Shown here piece by piece: positions 22,501-31,453 of a stretch of DNA of 64,000 nt. Numbering within the stretch: the first letter of the stretch is position 1; every line of letters begins with the position of its first letter. Source of the stretch: Phoenix dactylifera (lineage: Eukaryota > Streptophyta > Magnoliopsida > Arecales > Arecaceae); assembly GCF_009389715.1 (NCBI RefSeq), contig NW_024067823.1, forward strand, positions 62,001 to 126,000, read 5' to 3'. The notes under the pieces are model-generated. The model was not told the DNA's origin. It ran no database searches and worked only from the letters and a program-made list of their open reading frames with translations. The translations under genes and the position numbers were made by a program.

Positions 22501-23208
22501 GTTGATGGGCGCTTAAAGGACCTATCATATGGCCTTGGGAATAAAGTTAAATGTTATAAAGGCTACTTTGTGAATGGGTACAGATTTCACACCAAAGAAT
22601 ATGGAAAGGATAAAAGAACCTTCAACAGTGGTGTGTGCATTAAGGGAAGCAGTTACAATGACTTTGAGAGTGACTATTATGGGATGTTGGTTGACATTAT
22701 CGAGTTAGACTATTTTGGGATCGGTAATAAAGTAGTGTTATTCAAATGTGACTGGTATGACAGAGATAAGGGTATGAAAGTGCATCCTCAACATGGCCTC
22801 GTTGAGATCAATTACAAACTAAGACTTCCAACCAATGATCCGTTTGTATTAGCTCAACAAGCACATCAGGTGTTCTATACTGGTTACCCAGGTAAGAAGA
22901 AGAATCGAAGATTGTGGTGGGCAGTAATTAAGACAAAAGCTAGAGGTAGGTTCCTTCCTAGTGGGACAGAAGAAAATTTTTCTGATTTTTATCAAGAAGA
23001 AAACTACAGGATTCCTACCCCAATCTCGATGACAGATGAGCTTGATGACCCAGACATTTTGGTTGGTGTTAATAGAGATGCAGAAGATATTGATGCAGCA
23101 GAAATTGAGTTGACAACTAACCAAATGGAAGAGGATCTTGAGGATGAAGAAGAAGATTTTGAAGATGAACAAACTGAGGAAGAGGAGCATGAGGCTGAGG
23201 AAGATTAA
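19526..23208 (+). CDS. CACTA TNP2-type transposase (tnp2 + DUF4218 + DUF4216), 1,144 aa
   Basis: Catalyses excision and insertion of the element at its CACTA ends. Exons 19526-21819, 21902-22213, 22299-22398 and 22480-23208 all have GT-AG borders, keep phase, and total 3,435 nt ending in TAA. The start MSVDRNWMYHRL sits 8 nt after an intron acceptor and matches the usual transposase-associated N-terminus, which continues with a C.C..C block (CLCIRCDNQKF). The TNP2 core follows: LCTDGFNPF (about residue 336), WTINDFPAYGMLSGW (about 430) with CPYC (about 452), and HNLDVMHIVRNVF (about 560). DUF4218 spans the exon 1/2 junction (MYPFER then LMHDIKQKVKNRASIEGSI). DUF4216 includes YNDFESDYYGMLVDIIELDY (about 960). 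An acidic Glu/Asp tail closes the protein. Length is typical for plant CACTA transposases. No break is seen. Confidence 0.9.
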
Positions 23209-23419
23209 AATACAACATGCATATTTATGAATGCTAATATAACTAATTTTAGACTTATAAATTATAGTTGTGCAGACATGAGAAAGAGCAAAGGGAAAGC
23301 AACAGGTCCACTGATTGTTCTTTATTTTGATTGAATTTGTTGACATTTACATTGTGAAATAACTATAACTTTTTATTGTTGTGCAGTTATGGCCAAGAAA
23401 AAAGGGAAAGCAATAGGTA

Positions 23420-25058
23420 ATGGAAAAAGCAGCTTTAATACTGGCTGCTACTCAAGTTCCTCCTCAACCTCCTAGGTTGCCTGAGCGTGTCGAGGAATGT
23501 CATGATGATGATGATTACATTCCTGATGGGGACATGATTGAAGAGTTGGATGCAAATGAAGAAATAAATGATGAAGAAATGAATGGTGCAGTGCAAAATC
23601 ATGAGGATACAATGAATGAGGATCAGATGAATGATGAACTTGGAATTGATCCAAGACAGAGCAATGGCCCAGAACCAACCCTTAAAGCCCCTGTTGATGC
23701 AAATGGAAAAGTGATTGTTAGGTGCAAAAGAGGAATGTATGAAAATATCACTTTCTTATATCACTAATTTGAATTTATGTGTTTGTTGCATTTAAAGTAT
23801 TTAATTTATTTTCTAATGAATATTTTTTAAATTGCAGGTTTCTTGATTATGAGGTCAGTCACAAAGCTGTTGCTATCATGCGCCAATTTTTTAATGGTCC
23901 GTGGTTGTCATGGAGGGAGGTCCCTACACATGCTAAAGTTGGAATGTGGAACAAATTTGAGGTGATGTAATTAATTTATATTTCTTATCATTAACTTTTG
24001 CCCTTAACAAATAGTAAGTCTGATTACTTGCGATCTATATATTGTTAGGAGATACACACAATTCTTCCAGGACAATTGCATCATGTGCATGAAGTTTGGA
24101 ACAAGCATTGTCAGCGACGATTGACAACCTCATTAGGGAAGGTCAGAAGCCAAAAGCTTCTGGAAGCAAAAGGAGATTTAAACAAAGCCCGTGATAAACC
24201 CCCTAATTGGATCTCTAGAGAAAATTGGAATAAGCTAATTGATATTTGGATCTCCCCAAAATGGAAGAAGAAATCAGAAGCCAACAAAAATAATAGAAAC
24301 ACCATGAAGAACGGTAGCATCTCTAAACACTGTGGAGGATCAATCACATTTGTCAATCATGACGAACGATTGGTACATATCTTTATTCAATTAGATTTCT
24401 ATAATAATTTTTATATTATTGTTCAGTCATTTTAAATTAGCCCATTATATGTTAATGAATTTTTTCTTTTCTCTTTTGTAGAAATTAAAGTTAGGCAGGG
24501 AGCCAACAATAGTTGAATCTTTTAATCGGACGCATAAGACAAAGCAAGGCATGGGAGGATATGTAGATAAGAGAAGTGAAGCTGTCATGGTAAGTATAAT
24601 TTTTTTATGATTCATAAATATTATTGAGCTTGCTCATGTTTATCTCTTGTTTGATCCACCATAATGTTTTTCTCTTCTTTTAAATCAACTGGCAGGCAAA
24701 GTATTCAGCTGAATACTCCAAAAAATATGGTGATGCCTCCACCTCAGATGCTCCTCCATGTGATTATGACTTGTGGTTTGAGGCAACTGGTGTCCCAACT
24801 CATGGCCATGTCTATGGCTTTAGTCCCCTAGAGGATCTCACTGGAATTATTGGGCAATCATCATCTGCTTCCACCTCTACAAGTCAAGCTCCAGAGCTGT
24901 ACACTAATGAAGACCTTCTACGTATTCTTGAGCAGGAAAAGAAAAAATGGCAAGAGGAGGTTCTTCAAAAGATGAGAGAAGAGATTGGCTTTGGACCAAG
25001 GCATGCAGATCGGGGGAGTAATGGTGATTCTGGTTTTGCTGATCATGCTTCATTATAA
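23420..25058 (+). CDS. CACTA second gene: Transposase_24 (Ptta/En/Spm) TNPA-like protein, 406 aa
   Basis: Likely binds the subterminal repeats and assists the TNP2 protein. Exons 23420-23721, 23838-23961, 24049-24372, 24482-24589 and 24696-25058 have GT-AG borders and sum to 1,221 nt in one frame. The N-terminus is acidic (ECHDDDDYIPDG...). The Transposase_24 region covers about residues 100-285, with WNKFE, HHVHEVWNKHCQ, KPPNWISRENWNKLIDIW and FNRTHKTKQG. The C-terminal exon has a likely coiled coil (LLRILEQEKKKWQEEVLQK, about 360-380). The gene lies 211 bp after the transposase stop, and the two may share a promoter through alternative splicing, as in En/Spm. The start is uncertain: an ATG at 23391 opens another short frame, and 23281 holds a similar ATG-lysine segment followed by GT. 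Confidence 0.8.
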
Positions 25059-25264
25059 TTGTTTTTCCCTTAGATGATAGGTCTTTGCATTCCTAGGAGG
25101 AATAAAATCTCTATTGATCTTTATGACATATTTTTAGACTTTGATTTTGATGGATTCAGGACATGTTGATGCCAATTTTGAATGACATTTAAAATGACTT
25201 TTGCGTAATGTTGAATGCCTTTGCTATTAATGATTATTATTATTATGTGCCAATCAATGTACCA
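25059..25264 (+). other. 3' untranslated part of the CACTA genes
   Basis: AT-rich with no gene. An AATAAA-type signal (GGAATAAAATC, about 25099-25109) could end the transcripts. Confidence 0.45.
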
Positions 25265-25808
25265 AATGTACCAGGTTATTAGATTGTGATCGGTGACCAA
25301 ATTTTGGTTACTAAATTGTTTACCAACTATTATGACGAGCAGTCATAAACTTAGTGACAGGATTTTGGTCAATAAAAATTGATTTTGCTCAGCGCGTTTG
25401 TAACCAATTAGTGACCGTAAACTTATCACTAGGTCAGTGACGGGATTAATGACAAATGTAGTGACAAAATGTGTGACCATGTCTGTGACGACTAAATCTG
25501 TCACTAAAGGTCGTGACAGATTAGTGACCAAACTTGTGACCGCATTCTGTGACAAAATCAGTGACCAAGTTGCCTTCGTCACTAACTCCGCAACTCGATA
25601 GTGACTGGAAATACATAATTTCTTAAATATTTAATTCTTGAATTTGTAACGGCTTAGTGACGGCGGTTCTGTCACGGAGGTTAGTGACGGGAATCGCCGC
25701 CGTCACGGAGAATTTAGCGACGCGTGTTTTTGCAACGAAGTCAGTGACGGGAGCTCCGGTCACAAATTCCATATTAGTAACCGGAAACACGGTATAGTGA
25801 CGGGAATC
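25265..25808. repeat. Right subterminal repeat region of the CACTA element
   Basis: Dense GTGAC, GTCAC and CACTA-like motifs on both strands, for example CAGTGACGGG and TCGTGACAGATTAGTGACC. The array is longer than its left partner (about 540 versus 245 bp), which is usual for CACTA elements. Confidence 0.8.
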
Positions 25809-25839
25809 TCCGTCACTATACGCGTGTTTTCTGGTAGTG
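25809..25839 (-). repeat. Right terminal inverted repeat of the CACTA element
   Basis: 31 bp ending GTTTTCTGGTAGTG, a perfect inverse of the left end, followed by the target copy TTC. Confidence 0.95.
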
Positions 25840-25842
25840 TTC

Positions 25843-26612
25843 CCTAGGATCACCTCCAGCTTGCTTTATTATCGATCTCAGTAAATCAAACTCGGAGAAA
25901 TCTTGAGACACGCACAACCAAATCCGTGACTTTGGGTTGAAGTTATCCTGAAGCTTCTCATCATTATAAATCTTCTGAGCAAGAGTAGTTTTGCCTATCC
26001 CCCCATGCCAACAATGGTAAACACTTGGATTTTTTTGTTATCTTCCTTTATCAGCAAATCCGCCAACCTCCTTGTATCATCCCCAATTTTCTCTCCCACA
26101 AGATCAGGTTCAACAATAGGAGATGTTTTGCGGGTTATTCTACATTTGTAACGGTCATCACGAGGAGCAGGTGTAAGATGAAGACTATCTTTGCGCTTGG
26201 CAAGTTGTTCAAGCTCACGGTTGAGATCTCTAATTTTTTTGCCAATCTCATGACGAAATCTAACTTTGTGCAAGCAAGCAATAGGAGGATAGCAACAACA
26301 TACCGATTCAGCATGACGAGATGTGGATGAGTTTGGGTTGAGAAGCTTCTCGCCCTCGATCCGGCATTCATCGAGGATGTCATCTGCATCGTACATGAGA
26401 TTTCGTAGCTCGTTCAGCCAACGATTGATGGGCTGGTTGTCCTCGAGGCGTCTATTCTCTGCATCAGCGAGAACGTCCTGTATCATCTCTAGCCACTTGT
26501 GGACCTTCTTGATTTCCTCGGGCATACCCAAGATCTTGGCAGCCTCTTCCTTTGCATAGATTGATAGCATCCAACACAAACGAGCGGCGAAGGCATCCAG
26601 GACCATCGCCAT
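25843..26612 (-). pseudogene. 5' part of a broken CNL resistance gene (Rx_N to P-loop and beyond)
   Basis: The frame starts MAMVLDAFAARLC at 26612. An Rx-type coiled-coil domain follows (about residues 1-120, with EDNQPINRWLNELRNLMYDA), then TSPIVEPDLVGE and the start of the P-loop (VGMGG). The P-loop has lost one base relative to the copy at 48823-48845, so GMGG is followed by a stop instead of IGKTT. Beyond it, sequence like FSEFDLLRSIIKQAGGDP continues to 25843, where the CACTA element interrupts. It is a close duplicate of the gene at 46384-49444, which has MALNLDAFVSSFC at the same place. The CACTA insertion, the LTR insertion and the P-loop frameshift make it a pseudogene. Confidence 0.9.
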
Positions 26613-26715
26613 TTTTTCGATTCAACTTGTACAAAGACGAGACACTAGCTGAAGGTTGGTGGGAAGGAGTAGACGAAATATTGCCCATCCAACTGGTAGA
26701 GACTTGCCCATGAAT

Positions 26716-26895
26716 TAAGGACCACTGTTGTTGTAGAAGAATCATGCGGACACTAAAGCAACATGTATCTTGAAAATATTCCAATGACCACTGTTGTTGT
26801 AGAAGAATCATGTGGATTCTAAAGCAACACGTATCTTGAAAATATTCCAATGAGCACTGTTGTTGTAGAAGAATCATGTGGACTCGAAAGCAACT
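26716..26895. repeat. 66-bp minisatellite upstream of the CNL pseudogene
   Basis: CACTGTTGTTGTAGAAGAATC recurs at about 26723, 26789 and 26855. The linking sequence is ACTAAAGCAACATGTATCTTG and AAAATATTCCAATGA-like. Nearly three copies, in the presumed promoter or 5' UTR. Confidence 0.9.
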
Positions 26896-28704
26896 TTATG
26901 CAGCTTTCAAAGCACTCCACTATTTTTTTTACTCCATGCGGATTGATGTCCAACAAATCATGCATGCTGAGGTTATCGGTAAGCACATGGCAGATCAACC
27001 ATTCAAAGTGCGCCATGCATCAGACCCTAATGTGGATGAACGTAGCAATCCTCAAGCATACTCATCTCCAACGCCATTCTTAGAAATAGCTCGGGTAGAA
27101 CAGGTCCGTATTTATTATTTGTGTCTATCATCAAAGGAAAAAAAAAAAGAAGCAGGTTCACTACAGCTGGGAGGAGGAGGAGCAAAAAATGAAGCAAAGA
27201 TGAGAGCAGGAAAACCTCATCCACTTCATTGCTTGTTTCCTTCCAAGACATGGGTAAATCTTGAAAGATAAAGTCATGATGCTCTGGTCTTTTCTTAGTT
27301 GGAGGGGAGACTTTGACTTGGAGAACCTCTGTTGGAAATATATGGCGAGCACTAACTTTTGAGGCAGAGGAGAATCTTGAAAGTTGAACAGCAATAACTT
27401 TTGGACGGGAACCGATTGGGTTGGGCCGCACTAACTTGGTAAACCCTTTTTCTTGGTTCACACGGCGCTAGTGCTCAAACAAGGAAAAATTAAACATTTC
27501 ACCATTGGTGAGCACATGGCAGATAAACCATTCAAAGTGCGCCATGCATCAGACCCTTGTCTTGGTGTAAACGAAGACTTCAACTGCACCAAAAGTGAAA
27601 CAATACATCCATAAAAATGTTCATATATCTGTAATTATTTCATGCCCTTTCATCCCTATCCACTCCAATTCGATATTATGTATTGGAGTTTATACGTACA
27701 TCAAACTGTATGTGTTAGAGTCTATCATGCATTCTTTGAGCATTCAGGTGGCTGAGAAAATATGTGTCTGAAAATGGCATGAGAGGGTCACTAAAATATG
27801 CATCCATGGTCTACAAAATCGATCAGAGGTAAGGCATTAGAAAACAAGTCTCATAGGTAATAATGTCAATAAAATCAAACATCATCACTTATTCTATTCC
27901 TTCTTTTGGATTGTTTCAAGAGGAATGAGTAAATCTCACATTATTAAAAAAAAAAAATTGATGCACCCATAAAGCGCACACTAAAAGGTCATTAGATCTA
28001 TAATTGCTGACTTGGCAACTCCAGAATCTAACAAACCACCATGTTTGGAAACAAATTCATGAGTTACTCCAATCCCCTCTTGCCACCAAGCCAAAGAATT
28101 GTTGAGCCGCATATCATTACTCTTGTATTAGTGTTGTTGGGATACACAAGACAGAACATGGACTGATCCTACAACTGACGAAAGATATCATTTTTTTCCC
28201 AATTAGCTGATGCAAAAAATCTTTAATAGATTTTTCCATTTTCCCTATCTACTCAACTTATTTCCTTGAAATATCTAGTTTTCTGTTTTTGTGTTTCATT
28301 AGAAAATTAACAAATTCAGAAAACTTGTAAATAGTTTGCTGGAAAACTTTTTCTTTTCTATGAAATGTCTGTTCAAATCTAACAAACAAATAATATGAAA
28401 TGAAGTTGTTTCCCTCTCCTTCCCCTTTACATCCCACTATGGATCATACTATTTCTCAACAATACCTTGTAGAGCGCCTTCATTTGAAATCAAGTCACGG
28501 ATGCTATGATATATTTTATCGTATGGTAACAGTTCATCTATCAGCAAATTACTGAAGCAGAACCAAAGGAGCCTGCAATGTTTTACACAACAAAGACCAT
28601 AAAGCATCAAAACAAATAAATTCTGAGTACAAGCTCTGGACAAGCCCCAGGTAGATGCCTTCACAAGGACTTCAGCGCAAAGAAGGGGAACCCATATTCT
28701 GTCA
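26896..28704. other. Intergenic region, no gene recognised
   Basis: Open frames near 27027-27461 (minus) and 26876-27271 (plus) resemble no family I know and overlap each other. A direct repeat of about 50 bp (GAGCACATGGCAGAT...CCATGCATCAGACCC) lies at 26978-27028 and 27507-27557. The left edge of the HS1-like exon lies at 28705, and 28440-28704 is probably its 3' UTR. Confidence 0.5.
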
Positions 28705-28892
28705 TCATTGATGGACTATGGTCGGCTTGTAGTCGACAACGAGAACCCTCTCTAGTGCAGGCGAACTCCTTTGTAAATTCTACATGGGCCGGGTGTGGAA
28801 GGTACTCAGCTATGCCTTCCACACTTTCGAAAGTTGATTCAAAGACATGGGTAAACCCTTGATGCCTGTTCTCTATGCCTGCATTCTTTCCC
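28705..28892 (-). pseudogene. Last exon of a stress-responsive A/B-barrel (Dabb, HS1-like) gene, frameshifted
   Basis: The exon follows an acceptor (GGTACAG at about 28893-28899) and reads GKNAGIENRHQGFTHVFEST, then ESVEGIAEYLPHPAHVEF, the strongly conserved second half of plant Dabb proteins such as Arabidopsis HS1 (small dimeric defence/stress proteins). Near 28760 the frame shifts by one: the expected ALERVLVVDYKPTIV and stop (28705-28707) lie in the next frame. The exon encoding the first half is not found in 28893-29230 or in the first kilobases past the LTR nest at 43616, so the gene is likely dead, split by the LTR insertions or partly lost. A sequencing indel could also explain the shift. 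Confidence 0.75.
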
Positions 28893-29230
28893 CTGTACCC
28901 AGAAAACAGCAATATCAAAAAACAGAAGTGAGTTTATTTGTTGCTACGAGCAAAGAGAGTGGCCATAACCTTCATCATCAGGCATGTCAGCTTCATGCGC
29001 TTCATATCTAATTTCTGACATCTCATGGTAACATGAATTGAAATCATACAAAGTCTACTTGCATATTTAATTTCAGACAGTTGACAAATATCCCATATAT
29101 TCCAGAGTTCAATGCAGCAGAGGATGCTAAAATAAAAATATTCGAAGTTAGAGGTAAGGATAAAGGGCTTGGGATTAACTCAAACCATTGTAAGTGGACT
29201 TCATAACACTGTTAATTGCTGCACGACTCA
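28893..29230. other. Intron remnant or spacer next to the HS1-like exon
   Basis: No coding signal. It is probably part of the intron that preceded the HS1-like exon, ending where the LTR nest begins. That border is not sharp. Confidence 0.35.
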
Positions 29231-31003
29231 AATTGACCAAGCCAATTAAGGCTGGAAATAGGCTCAGGCCAGGCTTCGGGCTAGGCTCAAAAAAATCCGG
29301 AACGGATTTGGGCTTAAATATAGAGCCCATTTATTTTTCAGGCCGAGCTCGGGTATGTGATCGGCCCGAGCCCGAGCCCGAGCAGGAACAAGGAGGAGCC
29401 CGAATTAATTTGTCGTTATATGTTGTTATTTAGAGAGAATATTGAGGAAGTAAAGGACAAATGAAAATGAATTTAGTTGAGAATAATTTCATGTATTATT
29501 TACTTATATTATAGAAGAAAACCTAATTTTTAATTAGTTCATTTACTTATGAAGCAATATTATAAAATATTAAACTTCAATTGTATCCGAACCGGAGTTA
29601 CAAGCTGGGTACTGCCCGAGTACCGGAGCGGTTCGGAATTTCCAAATTGGGTCAACTTGGATTCGAGTTACAAGAAGGATAGAGCTTACATTAGGATCCC
29701 CGAGCTGGTCTAGAGAGAGAAAAAGGAGAGAGAATCTTAGCTTGGGCCTGGATTTGGTCTAATTCTGGTCTTGGGCTTGGTTCGAATGGTTCGGATCGAC
29801 CATCGGAGGAAAAGTCTAGATCTAGACAGAATGTGGGCTTGCTTAGAGAGAGAAAAAGATATACAATCTAAGGCTAATTGAATTTTTCGATTTGATCCAC
29901 TTAGGTGCAATCAGAGGCTTGGTCTATTCGGTCCGGTTTGACTAAAATCGAAAAAGAGATATTTGGCCTGGGTCGACTGGATCAATCAATGTTTTTAGTC
30001 CATCATGAGCGGACTTGGCCCACAATAGATGAACAGAGCCCAAAATGAATACGACACATAATAGATGAGCAGGGCCCGAAATGAATGAACACGGCCCAAA
30101 ATGAATATGGCCCATAATGGATGAACCAAAATAAACAAGGCCCACAATGGACATGACCCACAATGGATGAACAGGGCCCAAAATGAATACGACCCACGAC
30201 GGATGAATAGGCCCATAACAGATGAACAGGCCCACAATGGATGAACAGGCCCGAACATGGCCCACAATGGGCACGATCCAACAAGGTGAACAGGGCCCAA
30301 ACTTAGCCCATAATGGGCATGGCTCAACAGGGCCCGAACTTGGCCTATAATCGACACGGCCTAATAGGGCCCAAATTTGGCCCACAAAGGGATGACCCAA
30401 TAATATCCAAACTGACTGAACTGGGTCCAAATTTAAACTACAATGGGTACGGTCCAACAGGGTCTAAATTTACTAAACTTGGTCCAAATTTAGCCTACAA
30501 TGGGCACGGCCCAATAAGGCCCAAAATAACTGGACTGGGCCCAAATTTTAACAGGGCCCAAACCTGGCCCAGTTCGGCCCAACAGGGGGGTTCTCTATCC
30601 CAAAAAATAAGAAACAGGGGGGAAAGGAGAAGAGAAAGAAGAGAGGAAGAAGAGGAGGAAAGGGAGGCTGATGGCCTGGTGGTGGCTCGGCCAGTGGCTC
30701 ATGGAGGCATGACCGGCAGCGAGGTGGCTACGGCCTGCGACACAGTGCTGCGGTGGCACGGCCATGAAGAGGAAAATCGAGGACACCCTCAGTTTAGATC
30801 CGAAATCGGGGAAAGGAAAAGCTTGATTCAGTTTAACCAGAAATGGAACAAAGGGAAGATGGCTTACCGGCATGTCGATGGAGGGGAGGATCTCAGCCGT
30901 TGGCGGCTCTGTCTGGCGGCTAGCAGCAGCAGAGCTCCAAAATAAGGAGCAGGAGCCTCGGAATAGAGTATGCGGAGGAAATGGAGAGAGAGAAGGGAAA
31001 GAG
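29231..31003 (-). repeat. Left part of an older minus-strand LTR holding the LTR element at 31004
   Basis: Rich in GGCC/GGGCCC phrases, with a degenerate tandem array (30008-30590) and a mixed-purine segment. It is separated from its partner segment 43018-43616 by a younger element whose TSD AAGAG flanks both sides, so the two were once contiguous. The left boundary is not visible. Confidence 0.5.
30008..30590. repeat. Degenerate GGCCCA-rich tandem array
   Basis: Units of about 25-38 bp such as GGCCCACAATGGATGAACAG and GGGCCCAAATTTGGCCC recur about 18 times. Three overlapping minus-strand frames (for example at 29942-30457) arise from the period and are not genes. Confidence 0.8.
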
Positions 31004-31422
31004 TGTGAGGACCAGCCCACATACAGTGAGCTAATGGGCCAAGCCCAACCTGGCTGGCCCATCCGGAGACCTAGAGGCGGTGATCGCCAGCCGAGACGGT
31101 TACAACCGCCTGACAGCCACGATCACTACCACTCTCCTCCTCTAGCTGAGGGCTATTAAGGCTCATGGATCCCTCACAGAGGAACTCCATCACTCTCTCA
31201 TTTCTTCTCATTCCCCTCTTTTTCTGCTACAAGGAACTGAAGCAGGGGCAATATCATCGGAGTAGGGATCCGAGCCGCCGGAGGGAACATCACATAGTTG
31301 TCCCGGAGCTAGGTGAGTCGTCCATCCCTTCCATTTCATATTCCGATCTATCCGGATAAGTGATCAAAACAAAAGAAAAATAAAGAACGAAAACAAAAGA
31401 AGAAGAATAGGTAGAATAAGAA

Positions 31423-31453
<31 letters not shown>

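Larger units (their letters stand above)
15935..25839 (+). mobile_element. Complete CACTA (En/Spm) DNA transposon, 9,905 bp
   Basis: Starts CACTACCAGAAAAC and ends GTTTTCTGGTAGTG. The terminal inverted repeats match perfectly over 31 bp (15935-15965 and 25809-25839), and TTC is duplicated at both sides (15932-15934, 25840-25842). It carries subterminal GTGAC-type repeats at both ends and two plus-strand genes: a TNP2-type transposase (19526-23208) and a Transposase_24 / TNPA-like gene (23420-25058). All inferred exons join in frame, so it may be, or recently was, autonomous. It sits in the NB-ARC region of a resistance gene, on the opposite strand. Confidence 0.95.

Noticed and set aside
29942-30457. 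Trp/Cys-rich frames on the minus strand (FGPCSSIVGHVHCGP-like)
   Set aside because: They reflect a degenerate GGCCCA tandem array read in three phases.
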